From assembly GCF_018326265.1 (NCBI RefSeq), contig NZ_AP023360.1, positions 2,967,501-3,031,500 of the forward strand: DNA of 64,000 nucleotides, read 5' to 3'. The DNA is from Catellatospora sp. IY07-71 (GTDB lineage: Bacteria; Actinomycetota; Actinomycetes; Mycobacteriales; Micromonosporaceae). The stretch's first letter is position 1. Every line of letters starts with the position of its first letter. Position numbers and translations under genes: made by a program. The notes below the pieces were generated by a model. That model was not told the DNA's origin, made no database searches, and saw nothing but the letters and a program-made list of their open reading frames with translations. Below, piece by piece: positions 1 through 9,063 of the stretch.

Positions 1-232
1 GGCTGGCGCTCTCCGGCAGGACCAGGGCGATCGAGTCGGTGCGCTGGGTGACCAGGCTGCGGGCGGCCGCGTTGGGGATGTAGCCCAGCTCCTCGACCGC
101 GCGGCGCACCGCGGCGCGGATCGGCTCGGCGACCTTGGGTGAGCCGTTGACGACCCGGGAGACGGTGGCCCGGGAGACCCCGGCCAGGCGCGCCACGGCC
201 TCCAGCGTGGGCCGCTCGCCGCGCTCGCTCAT
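1..232 (-). CDS. LacI-family transcriptional regulator, N-terminal part (cut by window edge)
   Basis: Only the first 77 residues are in the window; the gene continues beyond position 1. They form a classic LacI helix-turn-helix, with VARLAGVSRATVSRVVNG as the recognition helix region, then the hinge segment (GYIPNAAARSL) and the start of the ligand-binding domain. LacI proteins bind palindromic operators and release them on binding a sugar. The gene diverges from a sugar importer and beta-glucosidase operon whose promoter carries LacI-type palindromes, so it is very likely that operon's local repressor. The inducer would be a beta-glucoside such as cellobiose; this is inferred from the neighbours. 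Confidence 0.9.
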   Translation of the reverse strand, partial: MSERGERPTLEAVARLAGVSRATVSRVVNGSPKVAEPIRAAVRRAVEELGYIPNAAARSLVTQRTDSIALVLPESAS

Positions 233-320
233 GCCTTCCCCCTTGCTGCACTCCGGCGGCCCGCGGAGCGGCGGGCCGAGATGACCTTACCGCCCGTACG
301 TTCCGGCGCGAAGTCGCACG

Positions 321-351
321 TGAGAGCGCTTTCTGTGTGAGAGCGTTTGCA
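321..351. promoter_or_regulatory. Two LacI-type operator-like sites in the divergent intergenic region
   Basis: TGAGAGCGCTTTCT (321-334) and TGAGAGCGTTTGCA (338-351) both carry the central CG and flanking GAGAGCG typical of LacI-family operators, and they resemble the perfect palindrome at 417-428. They lie between the lacI start (232) and the importer operon, so they could control either direction. Assignment to the adjacent LacI protein is inferred. Confidence 0.55.
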
Positions 352-380
352 CAGTTCGGTAACGCCCTGGAAATCATGCC

Positions 381-431
381 TTGACAGCACGCGAGAACGG
401 CCCGATGCTCTGCTGTGAGAGCGCTCTCTCA
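381..431 (+). promoter_or_regulatory. Promoter of the sugar-importer operon with overlapping LacI operator
   Basis: A perfect -35 TTGACA lies at 381-386, followed after 17 bp by GATGCT at 404-409 as a plausible -10. The predicted transcription start (about 416) falls on the palindrome GAGAGCGCTCTC (417-428). A LacI protein bound there would block initiation. The ribosome-binding site GAGGAGG lies at 482-488. Confidence 0.6.
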
Positions 432-496
432 GCCCGGCCGCGAACCGCCCTGATGAGCGGCCGGGTTCCTACTGACGCCCTGAGGAGGGTTGTCAC

Positions 497-1765
497 ATGC
501 GTACGTCCCTGCGCCGCATGCTGGCTCCGATCATGGTCGCCGGACTGCTGGCGACCGCGGCCTGCGGCTCCGAGGAGCAGCCGGCCGGCAACGAGAAGAT
601 CACTTTGAACGTCGCGCTGTTCGGCGACTTCGGCTTCAAGCCGCTGTACGAGGAGTACCAGAAGGCGCACCCGAACATCACGATCAAGGAGCGGATCTCC
701 GACTACGCCGCGCACCACCAGAGCCTGATCTCGCACCTGGCGACGAACAGCGGCGCGGCCGACATCGAGGCCGTCGAGATCGGCTACCTGTCCAGCTTCA
801 CCGCCACCCCGAACCGCTTCCACAACCTGCTCGACCTGGGCGCCGGGGAGCTGGAGAGCCAGTGGCTGCCGTGGAAGTGGCAGCAGGGCCTGTCCACCGA
901 CAAGAAGACCCTGATCGGCCTCGGCACCGACGTCGGCGGCATGGCCATGTGCTACCGCACCGACCTGTTCCAGGCGGCGGGCCTGCCCACCGACCGTGAC
1001 GAGGTGTCCAAGCTCTGGCCGACCTGGGAGGACTACGTCGCGACGGGCAAGCGGTACAAGGCCGCCGCGCCCAAGTCGTACTTCATGGAGGCCTCGGGCA
1101 ACATGTTCCGGGCCATGGTCGAGCAGGCCCCGACCGGCGTGTACGACGACGCGGACAAGCTGATCGTGGACGGCAACGCGTCCGTGAAGAAGGCGTGGGA
1201 CCTCACCGTCGACGCGATCAAGTCGGACCAGTCCGCCAAGCTGTCGGCCTGGACGCCGGAGTGGAGCGCCGCGTTCGGCAAGGGCACCTTCGCCACCATC
1301 GTGTGCCCGGCCTGGATGACGGCGTACATCGAGACCAACGCCAAGGACGCGGCCGGTAAGTGGGACGTCGCGGCGGTGCCCGGCGGCGCGGGCTCGATGG
1401 GCGGCTCGCACCTGGCGCTGCCCAAGCAGGGCAAGCACGCCAAGGAGGCGTACGAGCTGATCAAGTGGCTGACCGCGCCGGAGCAGCAGAAGAAGATCTT
1501 CAAGGCGACCGGCAACTTCCCGTCCACGCCGTCGCTCTACACCGACCCGGACCTGACCGGCTTCAGCAAGCCGTTCTTCAACAACGCGCCGCTGGGCAAG
1601 ATCTTCACCGCCTCGGCGCAGGCCGTGCAGCCGCAGCACCAGGGCCCCAAGCAGGGCGACGTGTTCAACACCATCGGCGCCGGCCTGGGCCGCATCGAGC
1701 AGGGCAAGCAGTCGCCCGAGGACGCCTGGAAGCAGGTCCTCGCCGACGTCGCCAAGCTCGCCTGA
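497..1765 (+). CDS. Sugar ABC transporter substrate-binding lipoprotein (CUT1 type)
   Basis: The 422-residue product begins with a lipoprotein signal peptide; the lipobox TAAC puts the lipidated cysteine at residue 23. The rest has the composition and length of an extracellular solute-binding protein of family 1, which captures oligosaccharides outside the membrane and delivers them to the permeases. Start chosen at ATG 497 because GAGGAGG lies 8 nt upstream. It is the first gene of an operon with two CUT1 permeases and a GH1 beta-glucosidase, which points to uptake of a beta-linked di- or oligosaccharide. A strong hairpin directly after the stop probably raises its mRNA level over the permeases. 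No ATPase gene is present nearby. Confidence 0.9.
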   Translation: MRTSLRRMLAPIMVAGLLATAACGSEEQPAGNEKITLNVALFGDFGFKPLYEEYQKAHPNITIKERISDYAAHHQSLISHLATNSGAADIEAVEIGYLSSFTATPNRFHNLLDLGAGELESQWLPWKWQQGLSTDKKTLIGLGTDVGGMAMCYRTDLFQAAGLPTDRDEVSKLWPTWEDYVATGKRYKAAAPKSYFMEASGNMFRAMVEQAPTGVYDDADKLIVDGNASVKKAWDLTVDAIKSDQSAKLSAWTPEWSAAFGKGTFATIVCPAWMTAYIETNAKDAAGKWDVAAVPGGAGSMGGSHLALPKQGKHAKEAYELIKWLTAPEQQKKIFKATGNFPSTPSLYTDPDLTGFSKPFFNNAPLGKIFTASAQAVQPQHQGPKQGDVFNTIGAGLGRIEQGKQSPEDAWKQVLADVAKLA

Positions 1766-1768
1766 CCC

Positions 1769-1804
1769 ACCGGGCCGGCCGGTTCCCTGGCCGGCCGGCC
1801 CGGT
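1769..1804 (+). terminator. Stem-loop between binding-protein and permease genes
   Basis: Perfect 14-bp arms ACCGGGCCGGCCGG (1769-1782) and 1791-1804 enclose an 8-nt loop, starting 4 nt after the stop codon. There is no T-run. In CUT1 operons such intercistronic hairpins stabilise the binding-protein mRNA or partly terminate transcription; either would explain excess binding protein over permease. Function inferred. Confidence 0.6.
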
Positions 1805-1885
1805 GACCTCCGACCTGCCCGCGGCCGGGTGGCGCACCCCGCTGCCCACCCGGTCGCCGGGCGTCACACAGAAGGGGAGCGCCCG

Positions 1886-2797
1886 GTGCGCACCTGGCTC
1901 TACAAAGCGGACACGCGGCTGTCGCCGTACCTCTACATCTCGCCGTTCTTCCTGCTCTTCGCGGTCTTCGGGCTGTTCCCGCTCGGCTACACCGCCTGGG
2001 TCTCGCTGCACGACTGGACGCTGCTCTCGGACGAGCACCCGTTCACCGGGCTGGCCAACTACCGCGAGCTGCTCGCCGACCCGTACTTCTGGAACGCCCT
2101 GCGCAACACGATCTCGATCCTGCTGCTGTCCACGGTGCCTCAGCTGATCTTCGCGCTGATCCTGGCCCACCTGGTGAACCGGCGGCTGCGCGCCAAGACG
2201 CTGTGGCGGCTCGGCATGCTGCTGCCGAATGTGACCAGCGTGGTCGCGGTCGTCGTCATCTTCAGCCAGCTCTTCGGCCGCGACTTCGGCCTGATCAACT
2301 GGCTGCTGGACAGCTTCGGCCTGGGCCGCATCGACTGGCAGGCGGGCGTGGCCTCCTCGCACGTGGCCATCGCCGCGATGATCACCTGGCGCTGGACCGG
2401 CTACAACGCGCTCATCTTCCTGGCCGCGATGCAGGCGGTGCCGAAGGAGCTGTACGAATCGGCGACGCTGGACGGGGCCACCCCCGGCCAGCAGCTGCGG
2501 AAGATCACCATCCCGTCGATCCGGCCCACCGTCATCTTCGTGGTCATCGTGTCCACCATCTACGGCCTGCAGGTCTTCGCCGAGCCGCAGCTGTTCGCCG
2601 GCAGTGGGCCCAACGGCATCATCGGCGGCCCCGACCGCCAGTTCCAGACGCTGACGCTCTACATGTACGAGCACGGCTTCAACCGCGGCTTCGAGTTCGG
2701 CTACGCCTCGGCCACCGCCTGGGTGATGTTCGGCCTGATCGTGCTCATCGCCGGCGCCAACTACCTGATCACGCGACGCATCCGGAGCTCCCGATGA
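1886..2797 (+). CDS. Sugar ABC transporter permease 1 (MalF-like, CUT1)
   Basis: The product is a 303-residue integral membrane protein with about six hydrophobic segments. It has the permease EAA loop at about residues 190-212 ([12 protein letters not shown]...ITIPSIRP), which docks onto the cytoplasmic ATPase. The GTG at 1886 is preferred over an ATG at 1829 because AAGGGGAG lies just upstream of it and the N-terminus then matches the family. The stop overlaps the next start (ATGA at 2794-2797), so the two permeases are translationally coupled, as expected for a heterodimeric channel. Confidence 0.9.
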   Translation: MRTWLYKADTRLSPYLYISPFFLLFAVFGLFPLGYTAWVSLHDWTLLSDEHPFTGLANYRELLADPYFWNALRNTISILLLSTVPQLIFALILAHLVNRRLRAKTLWRLGMLLPNVTSVVAVVVIFSQLFGRDFGLINWLLDSFGLGRIDWQAGVASSHVAIAAMITWRWTGYNALIFLAAMQAVPKELYESATLDGATPGQQLRKITIPSIRPTVIFVVIVSTIYGLQVFAEPQLFAGSGPNGIIGGPDRQFQTLTLYMYEHGFNRGFEFGYASATAWVMFGLIVLIAGANYLITRRIRSSR

Positions 2798-3606
2798 CAC
2801 GACGGCTCGTCTACCTGACGCTCACCGGGGTCCTGCTGCTGACCGCGTTCCCGCTGTACTTCAGCTTCGTGGTGGCCAGCCAGGACAACTCCGCCCTGGC
2901 CCAGGTGCCGCCGCCGGTGCTGCCCGGCGAGAACCTGTTCGAGAACATCCGGCGCGTGTTCGAGACCGTGCCGTTCGACCAGGCGCTGCTCAACTCGGTC
3001 ATCGTGTCCTCGGCCAACACCGCGTCGGTGGTGCTGTTCTCCACGCTGGCCGGGTTCGCCTTCGCCAAGCTGAAGTTCAAGGGGCGCACCGCGCTGCTGC
3101 TCACCGTGGTCGGCACCATGATGGTGCCCACCCAGCTGGGCATCATCCCGCTGTTCATGCTGATCAACGAGCTGGAGTGGCACGACACGCTGCTCGCGGT
3201 GATCGTGCCGGCGCTGGTGAACGCGTTCGGCGTGTTCTTCATGACGCAGTACCTGTTCGAGGCGCTGCCGACCGAGCTGCTGGAGGCCGGGCGCATCGAC
3301 GGCGCCGCCACCCACCGGCTGTTCTGGCACGTGGTGCTGCCGGTGGCCCGGCCCGCCGCGGCCGTGCTCGGCATGCTCACCTTCCTCAACGTCTGGAACG
3401 ACTACCTGTGGCCGCTGGTGGTGCTCGCCTCGCCGGAGAACCAGACCGTGCAGGTGGCGCTGTCCCAGCTGCGGGCCGGTTACGTGCAGGACTACTCGCT
3501 GGCGCTGACCGGCACGATGCTGGCCACGCTGCCGCTGCTCATCGTGTTCGGCCTGCTCGGCAAGCAGCTCATCGGAGGCATCATGCAGGGCGCGGTGAAG
3601 GGATGA
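2794..3606 (+). CDS. Sugar ABC transporter permease 2 (MalG-like, CUT1)
   Basis: This 270-residue membrane protein is the partner of the preceding permease. It has an N-terminal signal-anchor helix, a periplasmic-side loop and about six membrane segments, with the EAA loop at residues 160-187 ([18 protein letters not shown] followed by VLPVARP). The start is fixed by ATGA overlap with the upstream gene, and its own stop overlaps the glucosidase start in the same way (ATGA at 3603-3606). The ATPase must be supplied from elsewhere, as is common for actinobacterial CUT1 systems using a shared MsiK-type ATPase. Confidence 0.9.
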   Translation: MTRRLVYLTLTGVLLLTAFPLYFSFVVASQDNSALAQVPPPVLPGENLFENIRRVFETVPFDQALLNSVIVSSANTASVVLFSTLAGFAFAKLKFKGRTALLLTVVGTMMVPTQLGIIPLFMLINELEWHDTLLAVIVPALVNAFGVFFMTQYLFEALPTELLEAGRIDGAATHRLFWHVVLPVARPAAAVLGMLTFLNVWNDYLWPLVVLASPENQTVQVALSQLRAGYVQDYSLALTGTMLATLPLLIVFGLLGKQLIGGIMQGAVKG

Positions 3607-5003
3607 CCATGAAGCAGATCGCTGAGGAGACCACCCAGGCGGCGCCGCTGCGCTTTCCGGAAGGGTTCCGGTGGGGCGCGGCGACGGCGGCGTACCAGAT
3701 CGAGGGCGCCGCCACGGCGGACGGACGGGGGCCGTCCATCTGGGACGGCTTCGCGCGGCGTCCCGGCCGGGTGCACGAGGGGCACACCGGGGACGTCGCC
3801 TGCGACCACTACCGGCGTTACCGCGAGGACGTCGGCCTGATGCGCGAGCTGGGCATCGGCACGTACCGCTTCTCGATCGCCTGGCCGCGGGTCAAGCCCG
3901 ACGGCACCGGCCCGGTCAACACCCGCGGCCTGGACTTCTACGACCGGCTGGTGGACGAGCTGCTCGCGGCCGGCATCGAGCCGATGGCCACGCTCTACCA
4001 CTGGGACCTGCCGCAGGCGCTGGAGCACGGCGGCCGCGACGGGTGGGGGAACCGCGACACCGCGGCGTACTTCGCCGAGTACGCCGCGGTGACCGTGGCC
4101 CGGCTCGGCGACCGCATCGGCACCTGGACCACGCTGAACGAGCCCTGGTGCGCCGCGTTCCTCGGCTACGCCAGCGGCGACCACGCCCCGGGCCGCACGG
4201 ACGACCAGACCGCCTTCCGCGCCGCGCACCACCTGATGCTCGGGCACGGCCTGGCCGCTCAGGCGCTGCGCGCGGCCGGGGTACGCGAGCTGTCGCTCAC
4301 CCTCAACCTGGCCCGGATCAGCCCCGCCGACCCCGCCGACCCGCACGACCGCGCCGCGGCGCGCCACGTCGACGGCGTACTGAACCGGATCTTCCTGGAC
4401 CCCGCCCTGCGCGGGGAGTATCCGGCCGACATGCTCGCCCTCTTCGACCGCTTCGGCGCCACCGACGCCATCCGCGACGGCGACCTGCCGGTCATCGCCA
4501 CCCCCATCGACCTGCTGGGCATCAACTACTACCAGCCCGCCCTGGTCAAAGCCCAGATCGGCGCCCCGGCAACGCCGATGTACCCCGGCACCGAGGGGGT
4601 CGCCTTCCTCCCCCTACCCGGCCCCGTCACCTACATGGGCTGGCACATCGACCCCACGGGCCTGTCCGACCTGCTCCTGCGCCTGTCCCACGACTACCCC
4701 GGCACCCCGCTGATGGTCACCGAGAACGGCGCCGCCTACTACGACGAACCCGACGGCGACCGCGTAGCCGACCCCGACCGCATCGCCTACCTAGACGGCC
4801 ACCTCCGCGCCGTCCACGCGGCCCTCACCGCCGGCGCCGACGTCCGCGGCTACCTGGCCTGGTCGTTCCTGGACAACTTCGAGTGGGCCTTCGGCTACGA
4901 CAAGCGCTTCGGCCTCGTCTACGTCGACTACCCCACCCAGCGCCGCATCCCCAAGGACTCGGCCCTCTGGTACCGCACCATCACCCGCACCAACACCCTC
5001 TAG
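3603..5003 (+). CDS. Glycoside hydrolase family 1 beta-glucosidase
   Basis: The 466-residue protein has the full GH1 length. TLNEP places the acid/base glutamate at residue 180, and VTENG places the nucleophile at Glu374. The N-terminal block [18 protein letters not shown] and the C-terminal WSFLDNFEW are also family hallmarks. There is no signal peptide, so it acts in the cytoplasm on imported beta-glucosides such as cellobiose. It is translationally coupled to permease 2 (4-nt overlap). The actinobacterial cebEFG-bglC layout is the closest known parallel; the exact substrate is not shown by sequence alone. Confidence 0.93.
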   Translation: MTMKQIAEETTQAAPLRFPEGFRWGAATAAYQIEGAATADGRGPSIWDGFARRPGRVHEGHTGDVACDHYRRYREDVGLMRELGIGTYRFSIAWPRVKPDGTGPVNTRGLDFYDRLVDELLAAGIEPMATLYHWDLPQALEHGGRDGWGNRDTAAYFAEYAAVTVARLGDRIGTWTTLNEPWCAAFLGYASGDHAPGRTDDQTAFRAAHHLMLGHGLAAQALRAAGVRELSLTLNLARISPADPADPHDRAAARHVDGVLNRIFLDPALRGEYPADMLALFDRFGATDAIRDGDLPVIATPIDLLGINYYQPALVKAQIGAPATPMYPGTEGVAFLPLPGPVTYMGWHIDPTGLSDLLLRLSHDYPGTPLMVTENGAAYYDEPDGDRVADPDRIAYLDGHLRAVHAALTAGADVRGYLAWSFLDNFEWAFGYDKRFGLVYVDYPTQRRIPKDSALWYRTITRTNTL

Positions 5004-5021
5004 CCGCGCCCGCCCTCAAGT

Positions 5022-5098
5022 GCGTCGATCTTGCGTGAACTGTGGGTGCGACACGCCCGTTTCGGGCATATCCCTAACAGTTCGCGCAAGATCGACGC
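5022..5098. repeat. Hairpin repeat family A, copy 1
   Basis: Inverted arms of 22 bp (5022-5043 and 5077-5098, one mismatch) start with GCGTCGATCTTGCG and enclose a 33-nt loop. Copy 2 lies at 59995-60069 in the opposite orientation, and loop blocks are conserved as well (GACACGCCC, ATCCCTAACAGTTCG). It sits between two converging genes, so it could act as a bidirectional terminator, but there is no T-run and loop conservation goes beyond what a terminator needs. Confidence 0.85.
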
Positions 5099-5109
5099 GA
5101 TCTTGGGGG

Positions 5110-6108
5110 TCAGTAGACGGAGACGCCGTACTTGCTCAGGGCTTCTACGACGGGCTGGAAATACGTGATGCCGCCGGTGCGGCAGTTGCCGGAGCCGCCG
5201 GAGGTGAGGCCGAGCGCGGTGCTGCCGGAGTAGAGCGGGCCGCCGCTGTCGCCGCCCTCGGCGCAGATGTCGGTGCGGATCATGCCCTTGACCGTGCCCT
5301 CGGCGTAGTGGACGGTGGCGTTGAGGCCGGTCACCGTGCCGGTCTTGGTGCCGGTGGTGCTACCGCGGCGGGTGGCCGACTGGCCGACCACCGGGTTGGC
5401 GGCGGAGGAGAAGCCGCCGGTCTTGGTGATCGACGTGTTGGTGTACCGGACGATGCCGTAGTCGTTGCCGGGGAAGCTGGTGCCGGTCCGGTCGCCGAGC
5501 TTGGTGCTGTGCGTCGAGTTGGAGAACCACTCGGTGGCCAGGTCGGTGCAGTGCCCGGCGGTGAGGAAGTAGTACGTGCTGCCGCTGCGGACGTTGAAGC
5601 CGAGCGAGCAGCGGTAGCCGCCGCCGTAGATCGCGTCGCCCGCGCCGATGGTCGGGGTGAGGCGGCCCTCGACCTGCTGGAGGCGGGCGGCGCCGCCGGA
5701 GCGGGCCACGGCCTGTGCGAGCCCGGTGTAGCGGGCGCCGGTGACCGTGCTGTCCACGTCCACGACGATCTGGTTGGTGACCGGGTCGACCGACCAGGCG
5801 GTGCCGACGACGCCGCGGTCCAGCGCCGCCATCAGCCGGTCGAGCTGCCGCGCGCTGCGGCTGACCAGGCGCGGCTGCGCACCGGCGGCGCGTACCGCGT
5901 CGGCGGCGGCGTCGTCGGTGACGTTGACGACGGTGCGCCCGGCGGCGTCCACGTAGCTGCCCGCGGTGCGGTCGTCGCCGAGGGACGCGGCGATCGAGAC
6001 GCCGTCCACGCCGGACGGTGCCGCCTGCGCGGGTGCGGTGATGCCGGCGAGACCGGCCGCCACGGTGGCAGCGGTGGTGATCGCCAGGACTAGTCTGGTG
6101 GCCTTCAC
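5110..6108 (-). CDS. Secreted chymotrypsin-like serine protease precursor (S1, streptogrisin/alpha-lytic type)
   Basis: The 332-residue preproprotein has a signal peptide ending near APAQA (about residue 29), a propeptide of about 120 residues, and a mature domain starting near residue 153. The triad is His186 in TAGHC, Asp216 in GNDYGIV and Ser288 in GGDSGGP. Cysteine pairs fit the small bacterial S1 fold. GTG 6108 is chosen over an upstream ATG because AGGGGAGGAC precedes it and the signal peptide starts there. The gene converges with the beta-glucosidase across repeat A1. It is probably an exported nutritional protease. Confidence 0.92.
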   Translation of the reverse strand: MKATRLVLAITTAATVAAGLAGITAPAQAAPSGVDGVSIAASLGDDRTAGSYVDAAGRTVVNVTDDAAADAVRAAGAQPRLVSRSARQLDRLMAALDRGVVGTAWSVDPVTNQIVVDVDSTVTGARYTGLAQAVARSGGAARLQQVEGRLTPTIGAGDAIYGGGYRCSLGFNVRSGSTYYFLTAGHCTDLATEWFSNSTHSTKLGDRTGTSFPGNDYGIVRYTNTSITKTGGFSSAANPVVGQSATRRGSTTGTKTGTVTGLNATVHYAEGTVKGMIRTDICAEGGDSGGPLYSGSTALGLTSGGSGNCRTGGITYFQPVVEALSKYGVSVY

Positions 6109-6269
6109 ATGTCCTCCCCTGATGAGGCCGCCCGGTGGGGCGGCACCTGCATCGATTGATGGACATGGTTTCAAGCCGTTTATGTGCCGATCAACGACCT
6201 TTCGGCGGGTACGCCGTCACGCCGCCCGCGACACGGCACGTGTCACGGGCGGCGTGGGCGGGTCGGTGG

Positions 6270-6824
6270 TCAGGCGGCCGGTGCCTCGAAGATGAGGCAG
6301 GTCGACGTGGCGTGCGCGAGCAGGCGGCCCTGCTCGTCGGTGAGCTGGGCCTGGGCCAGCGCGGTGCGGCGGCCCCGGGAGATGACGGTGCCCTCGCAGC
6401 GCAGCACGCCGGAGCCGACGGTGACCGGGCGCAGGAACTTCGTGGTCAGATCCAGTGAGGTGTATCCGGTGCCGGCGGGCAGCGTGGTGTGCACCGCGCA
6501 GGCCGCGGCCGTGTCCAGCAGCGTGGCCAGGATCCCGCCGTGCACGCCGCCCAGCGGGTTGTAGTGGAACTCCTGGGCGCGCATGGTCACCAGGACGCGG
6601 CCCTCCTCGGCCTGCACGCTGTCCATGCCGAGCAGGTGCATCACCGGCGGGGCGGGCAGCTCGCCGCGGCCCATCGCGTGCAGCAGCTCCAGACCGGTCA
6701 TGGTGCCCAGCGCGGCGGCGTTGCGGAGCGGGTCGGACCAGCTGAAGGTGCGGGTGCGCGCCGCGTCCGCCACGGCGCCGGCCGGGGACTCGGGTGCGGT
6801 CGGCTCGGTCTGGGTCTGCGTCAT
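6270..6824 (-). CDS. PaaI-family hotdog thioesterase
   Basis: The 184-residue product has the hotdog-fold core: a glycine-rich HGGILATLLDTAAACAV segment and NPLGGVHGG, typical of PaaI/YigI acyl-CoA thioesterases. A proline/threonine-rich stretch of about 40 residues precedes it. Start set at ATG 6824, where CAGGCT lies 6 nt upstream in the leaderless spacing seen repeatedly in this window; an in-frame ATG at 6860 would overlap the divergent operator. It is divergent from an HxlR regulator, a common arrangement in which the regulator controls the enzyme. The substrate is unknown. Confidence 0.8.
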   Translation of the reverse strand: MTQTQTEPTAPESPAGAVADAARTRTFSWSDPLRNAAALGTMTGLELLHAMGRGELPAPPVMHLLGMDSVQAEEGRVLVTMRAQEFHYNPLGGVHGGILATLLDTAAACAVHTTLPAGTGYTSLDLTTKFLRPVTVGSGVLRCEGTVISRGRRTALAQAQLTDEQGRLLAHATSTCLIFEAPAA

Positions 6825-6847
6825 GGACTCAGCCTGGCAGCGGTTTG

Positions 6848-6870
6848 CTGAGTCTGTCAACGAGACTTAG
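6848..6870. promoter_or_regulatory. Inverted-repeat operator between PaaI and HxlR genes
   Basis: CTGAGTCT (6848-6855) and AGACTTAG (6863-6870) form an inverted repeat with 7 of 8 positions paired and a 7-nt spacer. The right arm runs into TAGCCT (6868-6873), the likely -10 of the hxlR gene 6 nt before its GTG. HxlR dimers bind such sites, so autoregulation and control of the divergent thioesterase are likely. Confidence 0.6.
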
Positions 6871-6879
6871 CCTGGAGTG

Positions 6880-7368
6880 GTGAGACCTACCGCACTCGAC
6901 TGGTCGACCGAGAACTGCACCGTCGCCCGTGCGATGGAGGTGCTCGGCGAACGCTGGACCCTGGTCGTGCTGCGGGAGGTGTTCAACGGCATCCGCCGCT
7001 TCGAGGAGATGCGCGAGCACAGCGGCATCCCGCGCCAGGTCCTCACCAACCGCCTGCACATGCTCGTCGAGGCCGGTGTGCTGCGCCGGGTGCCGTACCG
7101 GGAGCCCGGCGAGCGCGAGCGCCACGAGTACCGGCTCACCGAGAAGGGCTTCGACCTCTACCCGGTGCTCGTCGCCGTCCGCGAGTGGGGCGACCGCTAC
7201 CTCGCCGACCCCGCCGGCCCGCCCGTGGACATGGTGCACCGGGACTGCGGCTCGCCCGTACACACCCACCTGACCTGCGCCGAGGGCCACGAGATCGGCT
7301 CACCTCGCGAAGTCGCCACCCGCCCCGGCCCCGGCGCCGTCCCAAGGAAAGGAAGGGCACCTTCTTAA
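6880..7368 (+). CDS. HxlR-family winged-helix regulator
   Basis: The 162-residue product has the HxlR pattern from its N-terminus: a cysteine in the ENCTVARAMEVLGERW segment, LREVFNGIRRFEEM and the winged-helix element LTNRLHMLVEAGVL. A typical HxlR ends near residue 115; this one has about 45 extra C-terminal residues, including HRDCGSPVHTH and ending in RKGRAPS, which is encoded by repeat E1. GTG 6880 gives the 6-nt spacing from TAGCCT expected for a leaderless transcript; GTG 6877 is also possible. Related members often respond to electrophiles or disulfide stress through the cysteine. Confidence 0.85.
   Translation: MRPTALDWSTENCTVARAMEVLGERWTLVVLREVFNGIRRFEEMREHSGIPRQVLTNRLHMLVEAGVLRRVPYREPGERERHEYRLTEKGFDLYPVLVAVREWGDRYLADPAGPPVDMVHRDCGSPVHTHLTCAEGHEIGSPREVATRPGPGAVPRKGRAPS
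7349..7368. repeat. Repeat family E, half copy overlapping a stop codon
   Basis: AAGGAAGGGCACCTTCTTAA matches the left arm of the full hairpins at 30876-30923 and 58739-58786. The right arm is missing here. It supplies the last codons and the TAA stop of the hxlR gene. Confidence 0.7.
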
Positions 7369-7423
7369 CGCCTTACGGATACCCGGTCGCCCGGGTGGAC
7401 CAGGGCTGGCACCATGGCGGCTC

Positions 7424-8305
7424 GTGGAGCAAGTGCTGATCCTGCCGCCGCGAGTCACCGAGACCGGGCTCGCGTACGCCGACGCCGCCCGCCGTCGCGG
7501 TATGCGTGTCGAGACGGTGCACGGCTGGCGGCTGCCGGAGCACCTGGCCGGGCACCCCGGCGCGCATCTCTACGCCGGGCCGCTGTTCGCCGACGCCGTC
7601 GGTGCCGAACTGGGGATCGGGCTGCTCGAACCGGACCCGGACTGGCTCACTCGGCTGCCGCGTGCGCTCACCCGGCGCGGCGTCGTGTTCACCACCCTGG
7701 CGCGGGCGCGCGGGCTGGACCGGCCCGCGTTCGTGAAGCCGCCGGACGACAAGAGCTTCCCGGCGCGGGTGTACCCCTCGGGTGCGGCGCTGCCGGGCCC
7801 CGAGGTGCTGGAAGGCGACACTTCCGTGCTGGTCAGCGACGTGGTCGAGTTCCACGTCGAGTTCCGCTGCTTCGTCGCCGCGGGCGTGGTGCGGGCGGTC
7901 AGCCGGTACGCCGTCGGCGGTGAGCTCGACGTGGCATCGGCGGACGACGACGTGCGCAGCGCGGACGCAGCGGCCTTCGCCCAGACCGTCTGCGCGGTCT
8001 CGGCCCCCTTCGCAGGCTCCGCCCCACGCGGCGGCGCTGCTGCGGGTGCGGCGGTCGACGTCGACCGTGTCCGCAGGCCGGGGCTGCCGAGTGCGGTGGT
8101 GGTCGACGTCGGGCTGATCGCCGATCCGGGGAGCGGGCGTCCGGAGTGGGCGGTCATCGAGGCCAACGCGGCCTGGGCGAGCGGCCATTACGCGGCCGAT
8201 GCCGACGCTGCCCTGGACGTGGCCTTGCGCTCGGCGATGCCGCGTGCCGAGATCGCGCCGGCGGATGTGCCGTACCTGCGTGATCTGCCGTCGGTGGTGC
8301 GCTGA
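7424..8305 (+). CDS. ATP-grasp domain protein (DUF4343-like)
   Basis: The 293-residue product has a short N-terminal domain, then an ATP-grasp-like core: FVKPPDDKSFPARVY as the lysine-bearing nucleotide segment, SDVVEFHVEFRCFVAAG, and the C-terminal WAVIEANAAWASGHYA holding the metal-binding Glu/Asn pair. ATP-grasp enzymes join a carboxylate to an amine or thiol through an acylphosphate. This small group is usually of unknown substrate. GTG 7424 was taken as start. No RiPP-like small gene lies beside it. It converges with the next gene across a 2-nt gap. Confidence 0.7.
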   Translation: MEQVLILPPRVTETGLAYADAARRRGMRVETVHGWRLPEHLAGHPGAHLYAGPLFADAVGAELGIGLLEPDPDWLTRLPRALTRRGVVFTTLARARGLDRPAFVKPPDDKSFPARVYPSGAALPGPEVLEGDTSVLVSDVVEFHVEFRCFVAAGVVRAVSRYAVGGELDVASADDDVRSADAAAFAQTVCAVSAPFAGSAPRGGAAAGAAVDVDRVRRPGLPSAVVVDVGLIADPGSGRPEWAVIEANAAWASGHYAADADAALDVALRSAMPRAEIAPADVPYLRDLPSVVR

Positions 8306-8307
8306 CG

Positions 8308-8925
8308 TCAGCTGAGCCGGGACGGGCTGGGGGAGACGGGACCGCCGTTCTCGATGACGCCCAGGCAGATGTCCATGACCGAGATGCCTGTCGCGGGCAG
8401 GACGGTGGCGGCTTCGCGGACGGACACGACGACGGAGACGTGGCGCGGGTTGCCCCGGAAGTGGCGGCTCTCCAGCTTGGGCAGGGTCGCGCGGTAGAGG
8501 CCGCTCGCCGTGTCGTAGCGCAGCCGCACCTCGCCCTGGTATCCGGTGCCGCCGCTCAGGGCGTACTCGGCGATGACCTTGACCTTGGCGTCTGTGCCGT
8601 CGCGATTGGTGACCTTCGTGGACACGTGGAACGCGGCAGGTAGGGGCATGCCGCCGGCGCAGCGCGGGTCGTGAAAGGTGCCGGGCGAGACCAGCACGGT
8701 GCCGATGATGGGGCCGAGCGCCGTCTGCGGTGGGGGCGACACGCTCCCGGCCGGGCCGGTGGTCGTGGCCGGACGCGGCGAAGGCGACGGTGCGGCGGTC
8801 GGCGGGACGGGCTGGGCGGTGCTCGGGTCGTGCCGCCACGAGTCCCCGACACCTATGCATCCCTGCAGGCTGAGCATGGTCGCGATCGCGAGCGCCCCGG
8901 CCGCCAGCGCGCGGATGGTGATCAC
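8308..8925 (-). CDS. Putative lipoprotein, function unknown
   Basis: This 205-residue protein begins with a hydrophobic signal peptide ending in LSLQGC, a lipobox-like site with cysteine near residue 23. A Pro/Ser/Thr-rich linker follows, then about 130 residues that look like a small beta-rich extracellular domain. GTG 8925 was chosen because the signal peptide starts immediately there; an upstream ATG at 8976 would add 17 charged residues. I do not recognise the family. It lies downstream of the LysR gene, separated by repeat B1. Confidence 0.65.
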   Translation of the reverse strand: MITIRALAAGALAIATMLSLQGCIGVGDSWRHDPSTAQPVPPTAAPSPSPRPATTTGPAGSVSPPPQTALGPIIGTVLVSPGTFHDPRCAGGMPLPAAFHVSTKVTNRDGTDAKVKVIAEYALSGGTGYQGEVRLRYDTASGLYRATLPKLESRHFRGNPRHVSVVVSVREAATVLPATGISVMDICLGVIENGGPVSPSPSRLS

Positions 8926-9002
8926 CCGCGACAGCTTAGCCGCGCTCGCCCCCTCCCGCGGCCCTCCACTCGCCACTCTCGCGCGTCGCCGCAGCGAGAG
9001 TC

Positions 9003-9063
9003 GTCGATCATGAAGTTAGGGCAGCGACACGCCGTCGAACACGCCCATAAGTTCATGATCAAC
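9003..9063. repeat. Hairpin repeat family B, copy 1
   Basis: Read on the minus strand it begins GTTGATCATGAACTTATGG and ends in a matching inverted arm (GATCATGAAGTTAGGG read on plus, 9006-9021). It shares the internal block GTGTTCGACGGCGTGT with copies at 22949, 38686 and 38983. Its foot contains the TGA stop codon of the lysR-family gene. Confidence 0.85.

Noticed and set aside
374-2800. Long open frame of 808 codons on the minus strand opposite the sugar importer
   Set aside because: Its composition is the usual antisense shadow of GC-rich genes; the plus strand has clear binding-protein and permease sequences with ribosome-binding sites.
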